Of a DNA stretch of 64,000 nucleotides, positions 16,090-24,398 are shown piece after piece. Below the pieces are notes generated by a model, which worked only from the letters and a program-made list of their open reading frames with translations, was not told the origin of the DNA and did not search any database. Positions within the stretch are counted from its first letter, which is position 1; every line of letters starts with the position of its first letter. Both the position numbers and the translations under genes were made by a program. Source of the stretch: Sulfitobacter brevis (GTDB taxonomy: Bacteria; Pseudomonadota; Alphaproteobacteria; Rhodobacterales; Rhodobacteraceae); the NCBI RefSeq assembly GCF_900112755.1, contig NZ_FOMW01000004.1, forward strand, positions 1 to 64,000. The letters are read 5' to 3'.

Positions 16090-16145
16090 CCATCCCTCAT
16101 CCGGGCGTGAATTGCGGCCCTTTACCTATTGATATGTTTTATCGC

Positions 16146-16179
16146 CGAAAGGGCCGGATCAGCTGATCCCGCCCTTTCG
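16146..16179 (-). promoter_or_regulatory. Intercistronic hairpin between proX and proW
   Basis: Arms CGAAAGGGC and GCCCTTTCG enclose the self-complementary GGATCAGCTGATCC, giving a long stem. It lies behind the binding-protein gene and is not followed by a T run. Such hairpins commonly stabilise the proX mRNA or cut down read-through, giving excess binding protein. Confidence 0.6.
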
Positions 16180-16262
16180 AATAGTTGCCTAAGATGCCGG
16201 CAATCACGCGCAGACATCACACCGGGCAAAGAGCGGCACCAATTGGCGCCGCTCCGACTGGC

Positions 16263-17234
16263 TTATTTCAGCAGGGCTGCCAGCTTTGCAGTGGCGGCTT
16301 CGTTGATCCAGCCGCTCCACTCATCAGGGTTGTTCTTCAGGAAATAGACAGCCGCTTCTTCGTTTGAGGCGTTGTTGTCCTGCTTCCAAGCCAAGAGCTG
16401 GCTCATGGTTTCCGTCTTGAACGTTACCTTGCCCATCATGGCGGCAATGTCAGGATGCGACGTCATGAAATCCTTGGTCACAATCGTCAGCACAGGTGCT
16501 GCGGGAAAGGACGAAGCTTTGGGGTCAGGCGCATCGGCGTTTTGCAGAGGCGCAAATGCCTCGGCGTCGTAACCGCCCAGATCAACGCTGGTCATGTCGA
16601 ACATGCCAAGCGGCGTCGTCGGGCCCCAGTAGTAGCCGAACCAAGGTTCTTCGCTCTCATAGGCCGCAGCCATTGACGTTGCCAGCGTTTCGCCTGAACC
16701 GTGATTGAAGACCTCGATGCCACTGTCTTCGAGGTTGAAGGCGCGGATCAGGTTATCATTGACGATACGGCAGCCCCAGCCATCGGGACAGTTGTTAAAC
16801 ATGCCACCAACCAATTCGGGGTTGGCCATCACGCCTTCGATTGTCGCAAGTTCCGGATGCGCTTCGACCAAATAGGTCGGAAGCCACCAGCCCTCGACAC
16901 CCCCGGGCTCAAGCACGCTGCCAAGCTCTTCGATCTTGCCGTCTGCTTTTAACTTTTCGTACGCATCACCCGCCGAATTGGTCCAAAGCTCGGTCACGAT
17001 GTCCGGCTCGTTGTTTTCGGACAGCGACGTCATTGCCGGTGTGGTGTCGGATGGTACAGCGGTCACGTCACAGCCATACCCCTGTTCCATCAGAAATTTG
17101 GATACTGACGTCACAATGGCGGCTGAGTCCCAATTCATCTGAGTGATCGTGACTTCACCGCATTGTTCCTGCGCCAAGGCCGCCGAGGGGGCCGCAAGTG
17201 CTGCGAATGCAGCGCCTATTATCAGGCTCTTCAT
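16263..17234 (-). CDS. proX: Glycine betaine-binding periplasmic protein
   Basis: A 323-residue substrate-binding protein with a Sec signal peptide (hydrophobic residues 4-18, cleavage after ALA, about residue 21). The body (VTITQMNWDSAAIVTSVSKF; ATSMAAAYESEEPWFGYYW) is ProX/OpuAC-like with tryptophans suited to a cage for quaternary ammonium. First gene of proXWV. No dedicated regulator is adjacent. Confidence 0.93.
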   Translation of the reverse strand: MKSLIIGAAFAALAAPSAALAQEQCGEVTITQMNWDSAAIVTSVSKFLMEQGYGCDVTAVPSDTTPAMTSLSENNEPDIVTELWTNSAGDAYEKLKADGKIEELGSVLEPGGVEGWWLPTYLVEAHPELATIEGVMANPELVGGMFNNCPDGWGCRIVNDNLIRAFNLEDSGIEVFNHGSGETLATSMAAAYESEEPWFGYYWGPTTPLGMFDMTSVDLGGYDAEAFAPLQNADAPDPKASSFPAAPVLTIVTKDFMTSHPDIAAMMGKVTFKTETMSQLLAWKQDNNASNEEAAVYFLKNNPDEWSGWINEAATAKLAALLK

Positions 17235-17539
17235 AGGGCGTATCTCCTTTGATTTTCGTATTGAGGCGGGTCAAAGCCAAACTTCTGGCGTACCCACGCA
17301 AAGCTCATGAACGTCGCAATCGCCATTCAAGCAGCCGAACTGCTCACTATTTTTACAGAAACAGAAGAATGTAGATTTGCGACATGTGATGTCGCTTTCA
17401 GGATGGCACGTATCCTATTGGTGGACGGATGCAACCGTATAGTTGTGGCCGTCCCTTAGCATTCGCCGCGATTTTAGCTTCGATGCGAAGGCAAAAAACG
17501 AACTGCCAGCCAGATTTCCGCCAGCTCTGGTATAGATTG
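17235..17539. other. Promoter region of proXWV; otherwise empty
   Basis: About 300 bases between the proX start and the 3' end of the Rrf2 regulator gene. It must contain the osmotic promoter of proXWV; no clear operator, hairpin or gene could be assigned. Confidence 0.4.
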
Positions 17540-17980
17540 TTATCGGTCCGTTTGTGCCTCAAGCAGCGCCGCAAGCGCGCTACGAGGCTGCACCACATCT
17601 GCCAATGTGTAGCCATCGAGCGTGGCGAAAAACGCCTCTTGCGCCAGAGCGAGCGGTCCTCTTAGCCCGCAAGCTGGCAGGATCAGACAAGATTTATCGG
17701 CTCCAAAACACTCGGCGACTTGATCATTGCGCTTCATCGCCCGCACCACTTCGCCAATGCTGATCAGATCGGCGCTGCGCCCAAGGATCAAGCCGCCGTT
17801 GCGTCCGCGCTCGGACGCAGCAAAACCCTCAGCTACAAGCTGTGTCGCAACTTTTGACAGATGATGCTCCGACAAACCGTAGAGCGAGGCGATCTGCGAC
17901 GTCGGCACCCGCGCAGGTGCGCGCACTGCTAACGTCATCAGTATTCGTAAGGCATAATCAGTGAACTTGTCTAACTGCAT
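17540..17980 (-). CDS. nsrR: Rrf2-family regulator, NsrR-like (NO sensor)
   Basis: A 146-residue protein starting at MQLDKFTDYALRILM, the typical NsrR start; an in-frame start ten codons upstream is less likely. Winged helix at 1-75. Three cysteines C91, C98 and C104 match the Fe-S ligands of NsrR. NsrR represses nitric-oxide defence genes until NO damages the cluster. Divergent from a small membrane protein and a truncated haemoglobin, fitting that role. An inverted repeat lies between them. Confidence 0.85.
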   Translation of the reverse strand: MQLDKFTDYALRILMTLAVRAPARVPTSQIASLYGLSEHHLSKVATQLVAEGFAASERGRNGGLILGRSADLISIGEVVRAMKRNDQVAECFGADKSCLILPACGLRGPLALAQEAFFATLDGYTLADVVQPRSALAALLEAQTDR

Positions 17981-17991
17981 GGTGTGATATT

Positions 17992-18022
17992 TAGCATTTG
18001 AATTACGCAATTAAAAGTGCTA
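17992..18022. promoter_or_regulatory. Candidate NsrR operator
   Basis: Inverted repeat with outer arms TAGCA (17992) and TGCTA (18018) and inner AATT/AATT symmetry, in the 81 bases between the divergent nsrR and membrane-protein starts. Position suits an Rrf2 operator; the match to a published NsrR consensus could not be checked. Confidence 0.45.
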
Positions 18023-18061
18023 CATAATGCGCATTGATTTTACTTATTAACGAGGTCTCTC

Positions 18062-18217
18062 ATGACACTGTCCGAAGCTATTTTATGGCCTGGCACCAAA
18101 GCCTGCGAGAAAGTTGGCATTGATCCAGAGGGCGAGGCAGGACTGCTACGCTGGCTGGTCAATACGCTTGTCTATTTGGTGGTAGGCCTGATTTTCGTCT
18201 GGATCGTCGTGGTGTGA
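18062..18217 (+). CDS. Small membrane protein, co-translated with truncated haemoglobin
   Basis: A 51-residue protein with a soluble N-terminal half (LSEAILWPGTKACEKVGIDP) and one hydrophobic helix near the C-terminus (LVNTLVYLVVGLIFVWIVVV). GAGG lies ahead of the ATG. Its TGA overlaps the GTG of the haemoglobin gene (GTGA). Under the same NsrR-like promoter, it is probably part of NO or low-oxygen physiology, perhaps as a membrane anchor or partner; this is inference. Confidence 0.72.
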   Translation: MTLSEAILWPGTKACEKVGIDPEGEAGLLRWLVNTLVYLVVGLIFVWIVVV

Positions 18218-18615
18218 GTATACCGCCGCGCATTCCTGTCACTGTAGATCAAATTCAAATTGTCGTAGCGCAGTTTTACGCCCGTGCCCGCGCTGACCCC
18301 GTGCTTGGACCGGTCTTTGCCGCGCATGTGATGGATTGGGAGCAGCACGAGGCAAAGATCGTGCGTTTCTGGCGAAACGCCTTGTTGCTTGAGCGGTGTT
18401 ACGACGGCAACCCGATGCAGGTTCATGCGGCAGCGGGCGACGTTAGATCCGACCATTTTGCGGTATGGCTTTCGCTGTTCGATAAGGCTCTTAAGCAGGA
18501 GTTGCCGCCTGCCCTCGCACAAGCATGGTCAGTATTGGCCCATAGGATCGGGCGTGGGCTTAGTTACGGCCTGCCCTTGTCATGTGGTGCAACTGCGGTG
18601 CCCGATTTGAGCTAA
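18214..18615 (+). CDS. Group III truncated haemoglobin
   Basis: A 133-residue globin of the 2-over-2 group III type. The FYARARADPVLGPVF helix region, the DWEQHEAKIVRFW motif, and H81 in SDHFAVWL as the probable proximal haem ligand are visible. Such proteins bind O2 and NO and are often linked to NO detoxification. GTG start overlaps the preceding small membrane gene. The neighbour nsrR supports an NO role. Confidence 0.88.
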   Translation: MSIPPRIPVTVDQIQIVVAQFYARARADPVLGPVFAAHVMDWEQHEAKIVRFWRNALLLERCYDGNPMQVHAAAGDVRSDHFAVWLSLFDKALKQELPPALAQAWSVLAHRIGRGLSYGLPLSCGATAVPDLS

Positions 18616-18638
18616 GTGGCGATCGGGCGCTTCGTTCG

Positions 18639-18899
18639 TCATGATCGCCGATCCGCTGCCGAGAAAATCACGCGCTCCCAAATTTGCGTGCAACAGATCC
18701 GTTCAGCAGGTCGCACCAACCCGTCGCGCTCCATCCGCCGCAGCAGGTGCAAGATACCGCTGTTGCTCATCCCGAGGGCATCCCGTAGCTCCGCTTGAGT
18801 TCGTGGACGCGCGAGCGCTTTGAACACATATGTTCGCCGCTCTTCAGCCCTGCCGTGCCTGCGTTGGGCGGAGCGACGGAGCTCGCTGTTTCCGGGCAT
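18639..18899 (-). CDS. Small winged-helix DNA-binding protein
   Basis: An 86-residue basic protein with a winged-helix core: TQAELRDALGMSNSGILHLLRRMERDGLVRP, similar to MarR/ArsR-type HTH. No effector domain. It begins inside the SulP stop (TGATG, one-base overlap), so it is translated with the transporter gene and may regulate it or simply ride along. Target unknown. Confidence 0.7.
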   Translation of the reverse strand: MPGNSELRRSAQRRHGRAEERRTYVFKALARPRTQAELRDALGMSNSGILHLLRRMERDGLVRPAERICCTQIWERVIFSAADRRS

Positions 18900-20620
18900 C
18901 AGTGCACCTCGTGTTTGCTTGTTGCGCGTTCGCGCAGCTGCTCAAGTGCATCGTCGACTGTGGCGGCAAAATCGATCAGTTGGCGCGTCAGCCCGTGGAT
19001 CTCTAATACGTTTCGGATATCGGGGGTCGCTCCGGTCAGCCAGATTGCGACACCTTGTTTTTGGGCTTTTTTAGCAAGGCTCTCAATCATATTAGCACCA
19101 GTCGAGTCGAGGAAAGGAACGGATGAGAAGTCGACAATCAGCGCCTTATGGGTGTCCTGAATACGGTCAAGCACCGAGCCAATGGAGGCGGTCGCGCCGA
19201 AGAAAAGCGCACCGGTGATCCGGTAGATGACCACGTCGGGATTTGCGCCATGCTCTTCTCGGTATTTGCCGCGCGGCTGGGCAGTATCAGCCTCGTCGCG
19301 GCCAACGAAGGCGCTATCGGTCGCTACTTCTGTTGTCTGGCTCATTCGATGAATAAACAGGACCGACCCGAGCGCAAAGCCAACGACGATGGCCTCGGTC
19401 AGATCGCGGAAGATAGTCAGGAAGAAGGTTGCGCCCAATACAGTCGCCTCCCCCCAGCCTGAACGAACCAGCACGGCGATGGCCGGTTTCTCGATCATGT
19501 TCCATGCAACGATTGCCAGAACACCGGCGAGTGCGGCCAGCGGGATGTAGGAGGCGAGCGGTGCGGCGACCAGCATGAACAAGAGCAGGAACACGGCGTG
19601 AAGCATACCTGCAACCGGACCATGCGCACTGGCTCGCACATTGGTAGCGGTGCGCGCTATGGTGCCCGTCACGCAAAAGCCGCCGAAAAGCGAAGAGCCG
19701 ATGTTGGCTACGCCCTGTGCCACGAGTTCGCAGTTCGATCGGTGCCGCCGGCCGCTCATGCCATCCGCGACGACAGCAGAAAGGAGCGACTCGATGGCGC
19801 CCAGCAAGGTAAAGGAGATAGCGGCCGGAAGGACAGCAGGGATGCTGGCCATCGAAAGCGTTGGCAGGCTTGGCACTGGAAGCGATGAAGGAATGCCGCC
19901 GAACTTGGAGCCGATGGTCTGCACTGGCAGCGTGAGCAGTGTCGTGGCGGCCGCAGCAAAACCGACGGCGATCAACATGCCTGTCCAGCGTGGCTGCAAG
20001 CGTCGCAAACCGAGGGTAATACACACTGTCGCTGCGGAAACGCTAAGGGCAGCGGGCGACAGGCTCAATCGCGCTTCCCATAATAGGGGTATCTTCTCTA
20101 ATAACGCGCCGGGCTCTTCCTCCAGCGTCAGGCCGAACAGTTCTTTGACTTGGCTGGCAAATATGATGACTGCGATCCCGGCAGTAAATCCAACCGTGAC
20201 CGGAAACGATATAAACTTAATGAAGGTTCCCATCCGCAGAAAACCTGCGGCTGCCATCATCAACCCCGACAGAAACGTCGCAAGTATCAGCCCGTCAATC
20301 CCGTGCTGAGCCACGGTGACCGCGACCAGTACGATGAAGGCCCCCGCTGGGCCCCCGATCTGAAAGCGCGATCCACCGAGTAGTGATACGAGAAATCCGC
20401 CGACGATTGCGGTATAAAGTCCTTGCGCCGGAGTCGCGCCGGACGCGATAGCGATGGCCATCGAGAGCGGCAGCGCGACAATGGCGACAGTTAACCCGGC
20501 GACGGCGTCGGCGCGCAAATGCGTTAGCCCGTAACCTTCGCGCAGGACCGTGACGAGCTTTGGAGTGAAAAGCTCGGCGAAGCTCGCGGCGTCGCGCTGT
20601 CTGGTGGACTGGTCATTCAT
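18899..20620 (-). CDS. SulP-family inorganic anion transporter with STAS domain
   Basis: A 573-residue membrane protein. About 10-12 hydrophobic helices span residues 40-420, starting with the SulP motif LRADAVAGLTVAIVALPLSMA. A STAS domain occupies roughly 450-560 (VDFSSVPFLDSTGANMIESL). The family carries sulfate, bicarbonate or dicarboxylates, so the substrate is not fixed. Two small HTH genes flank it in the same direction, upstream (20954-20694) and downstream. Confidence 0.93.
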   Translation of the reverse strand: MNDQSTRQRDAASFAELFTPKLVTVLREGYGLTHLRADAVAGLTVAIVALPLSMAIAIASGATPAQGLYTAIVGGFLVSLLGGSRFQIGGPAGAFIVLVAVTVAQHGIDGLILATFLSGLMMAAAGFLRMGTFIKFISFPVTVGFTAGIAVIIFASQVKELFGLTLEEEPGALLEKIPLLWEARLSLSPAALSVSAATVCITLGLRRLQPRWTGMLIAVGFAAAATTLLTLPVQTIGSKFGGIPSSLPVPSLPTLSMASIPAVLPAAISFTLLGAIESLLSAVVADGMSGRRHRSNCELVAQGVANIGSSLFGGFCVTGTIARTATNVRASAHGPVAGMLHAVFLLLFMLVAAPLASYIPLAALAGVLAIVAWNMIEKPAIAVLVRSGWGEATVLGATFFLTIFRDLTEAIVVGFALGSVLFIHRMSQTTEVATDSAFVGRDEADTAQPRGKYREEHGANPDVVIYRITGALFFGATASIGSVLDRIQDTHKALIVDFSSVPFLDSTGANMIESLAKKAQKQGVAIWLTGATPDIRNVLEIHGLTRQLIDFAATVDDALEQLRERATSKHEVH

Positions 20621-20693
20621 TTGGGCCGCACCTTTGAAGGTAGCGGCGGGATCGTCGGCTTGGTGTCGGCGGTCGCCGTCGCGGGTTGAGAGG

Positions 20694-20954
20694 TCAGTAA
20701 GTTGGGGGAGGCATCTTCAGCCGCACACCGCATCCGCTCGCAATGCTTTCGGAGCCCTCTTTGATCAGTTCGATGCCAGCAAGTTCAAGCGCTGCTACTA
20801 CTTTGGTCAGGCTTTCTATGAGGCCACGGACATTGCCGCTGCTGGCCTCCATGCGCTGTACCGTCGGCACCGACAGCCCGGCCAGTTCAGCCAAGGTTTT
20901 CTGATCAATGCAAAGCAGGGCGCGCGCTGCGCGCATTTGAGGGCCAGTGATCAT
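20694..20954 (-). CDS. Small XRE-family HTH protein
   Basis: An 86-residue protein: residues 5-40 form a Cro/C1 HTH (MRAARALLCIDQKTLAELAG, then SVPTVQRME), followed by a segment (LIESLTKVVAALELAGIELI) typical of alphaproteobacterial XRE proteins of about 80 residues. Located 73 bases upstream of sulP in the same direction, so likely its regulator or first gene of the unit. Confidence 0.82.
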   Translation of the reverse strand: MITGPQMRAARALLCIDQKTLAELAGLSVPTVQRMEASSGNVRGLIESLTKVVAALELAGIELIKEGSESIASGCGVRLKMPPPTY

Positions 20955-21720
20955 GATGCATATCCTGAAGGTTATAACCGCTATCTATGAGATGCATCCA
21001 GATATGTCAAATATCACCGACGCATTTTTGCAGTCTGCTGAGACTCAATCATAGTTCTATGCGATCGGAAGCAATAGCTTACCCTATGCAGGTGATTTTG
21101 CAAGCGGAGGTAGAGTCTTGGACGAGCCTTCGCGCAGTGATGCCTTACGGCCAGTAAGTAAGACCCGCCGAGTCGTTTTTGGGCTTTGATGGCCCTTCAG
21201 AACGGATCAACAAGCGCTCGTTTATGGGACGTGCGCCAACGGGGCAATTTCACGCTACCAAAAACTCCGTTCCAAACCCAAGTGCTTGTTGCAGTTTTCT
21301 CGTTGCGTTGCGACAGCCGCCATTCGCTGAAAAGCAGAATTCTCGTAAAATGGGCTCGGAGTTGCCTTCCGCGGTGCAGAAAGTACCCTCAATTCGTGGC
21401 TGATTGAATGTCGGCTGTCGCCATCGACGCACGGCATCCTCGCACCTGCAGCGAATGCACACTTTCCGCCCTTCGTGTTGAAAAATTTCGGGCTTGGTCC
21501 CAATGTCGCCTTCCGAGACACGTTAGTTCGACATCTTGGCATCGACACTATGGCATCCACATTCTGCACGCCTGCACCACCACTTACCGCATCATCTCCA
21601 GCCGACGCGCTGTGAATTGTTTGGACTCGGCAGAAATTTGAACGGGTTTGACCACTGTGGTCTCTTGTCTGTGCTGTGGTCTCGACGCAGGCTGGGAGTA
21701 GACCTGCCTGGAGGGAACTG
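20955..21720. other. Long intergenic stretch, no gene seen
   Basis: About 765 bases. The open frames here are antisense extensions of the M20 gene or short and unlike proteins. It may hold a decayed gene, but no family could be recognised. Promoters of the XRE gene and of the M20 hydrolase must lie at its ends. Paired GATGCAT words (near 20955-20998) flank the XRE promoter. Confidence 0.4.
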
Positions 21721-22887
21721 ATGCCTGTCATAAATCGCTTTGCCGAAATGTTGCCGGAAATTACCGCATGGCGGCGCGATATCCATGCCCATCCCGAATT
21801 GCGCTTCGAGGAGCATCGAACCGCAGCGTTCGTCGCCTCGAAACTTGAAGAATTTGGCTGTGATGAGGTGATAACTGGCTTTGGCGGCACCGGCGTGGTT
21901 GGAGTTATCAACGGCAAATCCGGATCTGCGGGCAAGACCATTGGATTTCGTGCTGATATGGATGCTCTGCCGATCCAAGAGACGACCGGCTTGCCGCATG
22001 CCTCGACCATTCCTGGAAAGATGCATGCCTGCGGCCACGATGGACACACTTCGATGCTTTTGGGCGCGGCGAAGTATTTGGCTGAGACACGCAATTTTGC
22101 CGGCAGGGTCGTGCTGGCCTTCCAACCAGCCGAAGAGGGCGGCGGCGGTGCGCGTGCGATGATCGAGGCCGGCTTAATGGACCGTTGGGCCATTGAAGAG
22201 GTCTATGGGATGCACAACATGCCTGGAATTTCAGCTGGGGAATTCGCCGTGCGCACGGGACCGCAAATGGCGTCACCGGATAAATTTGAGATTACCGTGC
22301 GCGGCACAGGGGGCCACGGCGCGATGCCACACAAGGGTGTAGATACGACACTGGTCGCCGCCCAGATCGTTGTCGCGCTGCAATCCATCGTATCGCGGAA
22401 CTTTGACCCAATGGACAAGGTCGTCGTGTCGGTTTGCGGATTTCGCACCGAAACCGCCACCTATAATGTGATCCCTGACTCAGTCCAGTTGCTTGGGACA
22501 GTACGGACGTTCAATACACAAGCTCAGCACCAAGTGCGTGCGCGTATCGACGCCTTGGCGGCGGCAACTGCCCTTGGCTATGGTGCGGAGGCAGAAGTCA
22601 GGCATATGTCTGGGCCACCTCCACTGGTCAACCACGCGCGGGAAGCAGATATGGCGGCCGAGGCAGCTCTGGCAGTGTCTGGCGTGGCCCACCGTAATTT
22701 GGATCCGATAATGGCTGGCGAGGATTTTTCAGAGATGTTGTTGGAACGTCCCGGCGCTTATCTGTTCATTGGCAACGGCGATGGCGCGGACCTTCACAAT
22801 CCGTCCTATGAGTTCAACGATGAGGTGATCCCCGCAGGCTGCAGTTGGTTTGTCACAATGGCAGAAGGGCGCTTGTCGATCGCGTGA
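21721..22887 (+). CDS. M20-family amidohydrolase (aminoacylase/hippurate hydrolase type)
   Basis: A 388-residue metallopeptidase-fold enzyme from the ATG at 21721, preceded by GGAGGGA. Metal ligands are visible: D79/D81 region, CGHDGHT at 104-110, EE at 138-139 (PAEEGGGGA), and a late GEDFSEML. A lid/dimerisation domain sits between. The family hydrolyses N-acyl amino acids, hippurate or indole-acetyl conjugates. No adjoining pathway genes indicate the substrate. Confidence 0.93.
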   Translation: MPVINRFAEMLPEITAWRRDIHAHPELRFEEHRTAAFVASKLEEFGCDEVITGFGGTGVVGVINGKSGSAGKTIGFRADMDALPIQETTGLPHASTIPGKMHACGHDGHTSMLLGAAKYLAETRNFAGRVVLAFQPAEEGGGGARAMIEAGLMDRWAIEEVYGMHNMPGISAGEFAVRTGPQMASPDKFEITVRGTGGHGAMPHKGVDTTLVAAQIVVALQSIVSRNFDPMDKVVVSVCGFRTETATYNVIPDSVQLLGTVRTFNTQAQHQVRARIDALAAATALGYGAEAEVRHMSGPPPLVNHAREADMAAEAALAVSGVAHRNLDPIMAGEDFSEMLLERPGAYLFIGNGDGADLHNPSYEFNDEVIPAGCSWFVTMAEGRLSIA

Positions 22888-23083
22888 GCGGTGAATAGTG
22901 CCGCCGCAACACCTTGCAATATCAAATCTTAGCGGAGAAGTTCGCTGAGTGTGTTGTGTCGATCAGTCGAGCACACCGGCCGTTCACCTGAATGTCCAAC
23001 ACCACAGTGCAGCTTCTGCATTGCCGACATTGGCGGCACCGCAATAAATGCGTAAGATGTGCCCGACAACTTAGGGGACCTTG
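22888..23083. other. Intergenic, nothing recognised
   Basis: About 200 bases between the M20 gene and the interrupted gene at 23084. No gene, repeat or terminator was recognised. Confidence 0.35.
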
Positions 23084-23350
23084 ATGGAACGTGAACCGAA
23101 CTTAATACTCTCAGGCGCTTCTAAGCGTATCGTCGAAGACCGCGTCCCCTTTAAGGTGGACATCTACAAACTCGAGGGCGGGAACGGCTGGTCGCTCGAA
23201 GTGGTAAAAAAAGATGGAACGTCCATCGTCTGAGACGATCTATTTGACGACGACCATGCAGCGTATGAGGAAGCGGTTGCTACCATTCGCGCAGAAGGTG
23301 CTCAGACGTATTCCAAAGGCGGATCAAATGTAATTTCTTTCAACCGGTGA
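23084..23350 (+). pseudogene. Small hypothetical gene interrupted by an in-frame TGA
   Basis: ATG at 23084 with GGGG upstream. Codons 1-49 encode a protein-like sequence ending KDGTSIV, then TGA at 23231-23233, then the same frame continues protein-like (DDLFDDDHAAYEEAVATIR) to a TGA at 23348. The position of the stop fits a Trp (TGG to TGA) in the intact form. The likely explanation is a point mutation; read-through or a sequencing error are alternatives. Function unknown. Confidence 0.6.
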
Positions 23351-23537
23351 TCCGCCCACACGGCGCTAAGCGGACCTTTATGCTCGGCTCAGCGCGGCGA
23401 ATGACCGGTCAGTGTTTCGGTTTCAAAGGGTCGTCGCAACACTCAAACCTTTATATGACACTTAACAAGCGATGTATTTGGAGATGGCTCGTTACCTGTG
23501 CTGCGGTTATTGAAAATGAGCTTTAAGATCTCTCAAG
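23351..23537. other. Intergenic, nothing recognised
   Basis: Short convergent gap between the interrupted small gene and the lyase gene; no terminator hairpin was identified. Confidence 0.3.
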
Positions 23538-24398
23538 TCATTCGTACTGGCTCGAATGATTCAGAAACCTTGGCAGCCCGATTACATCGTTCAACTCGTC
23601 GAAGCTCGCCATTCTATCCCGGAACGGAGCATTCGAACCACTTCCCTTGAGGCTGGCATAATAGGCCTGCCCGTGACGCAACATCGCCCGAGCAATACCA
23701 CCGGGAAAGATGACCAATTTGAACCCAATGTCGTGGAGGTCTTGTGCGAAATTCATTGGGGTCATACCACCTTCAACCATGTTCGCAAGCAGCGGAATAC
23801 GACCCGCAAACCGGGATGAGATTTGCTGCATTTGGTCAAGGTTGCGCGGTGCCTCAATGAATAGTACGTCGCCACCAGCTTCGGCATACTTTTCAGCCCG
23901 GTCCAGCGCGGCATCAAAGCCTTCTACAGCGATAGCATCTGTCCGGGCAATGATTTGAAAATTGTCCGAATGGCGGGCGTCACAAGCAGCGCGGATCTTG
24001 CCAACCATTTCTCCGACCGGAATGAGTTTCTTGCCCGCCAGATGGCCGCATCGCTTGGGAAAGCTTTGATCCTCAAGTTGGATTGCTTGCGCGCCTGCGC
24101 GCTCAAACCCCCGAACAGTACGCTGCACGTTCATGGCATTGCCAAAGCCGGTATCTCCATCAACGATCAAGGGAAGTTGAACCCGATCTGCAATGAGTTC
24201 GATGGTTGAGATAACTTCTGACACAGACACCAGGCCCAGGTCCGGCCGCGCGAGCCTGGTATAGGCAATCGCTGCTCCAGATAAATAGATACACTCAAAT
24301 CCAGCCTGCTCGGCCAACAACGCAGTGAAAGGATCATAAACGCCAGGTGCGATAATGCCTTGTCCAGTGTTGGATAGCAGTGCCTTCAGGTCGGTCAT
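23538..24398 (-). CDS. Isocitrate lyase/PEP mutase-family lyase
   Basis: A 286-residue enzyme of the phosphoenolpyruvate mutase/isocitrate lyase superfamily. The ATG at 24398 overlaps the GntR stop by four bases. Mg-binding VDGDTGFGN lies at 79-87, IQLEDQ at 106-111, and the catalytic loop KRCGH at 115-119 with Cys117. KKCGH/KRCGH marks the C-C lyases (methylisocitrate, dimethylmalate, oxaloacetate-type) rather than mutases. It should split a 2-hydroxy di- or tricarboxylate into two acids. The divergent LeuCD-like hydratase and tricarboxylate importer make a joint pathway likely. Confidence 0.85.
   Translation of the reverse strand: MTDLKALLSNTGQGIIAPGVYDPFTALLAEQAGFECIYLSGAAIAYTRLARPDLGLVSVSEVISTIELIADRVQLPLIVDGDTGFGNAMNVQRTVRGFERAGAQAIQLEDQSFPKRCGHLAGKKLIPVGEMVGKIRAACDARHSDNFQIIARTDAIAVEGFDAALDRAEKYAEAGGDVLFIEAPRNLDQMQQISSRFAGRIPLLANMVEGGMTPMNFAQDLHDIGFKLVIFPGGIARAMLRHGQAYYASLKGSGSNAPFRDRMASFDELNDVIGLPRFLNHSSQYE

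Noticed and set aside
19314..20024. 236-codon minus-strand ORF
   Set aside because: Alternative frame inside sulP, Arg/His-rich shadow.
21255..22193. 312-codon minus-strand ORF over the M20 gene
   Set aside because: Antisense to the catalytic half of a clear M20 hydrolase; composition is not protein-like.
23231..23233. TGA as selenocysteine codon
   Set aside because: No SECIS-like hairpin evident after the TGA, no selenoprotein family resemblance, and the site fits a Trp.
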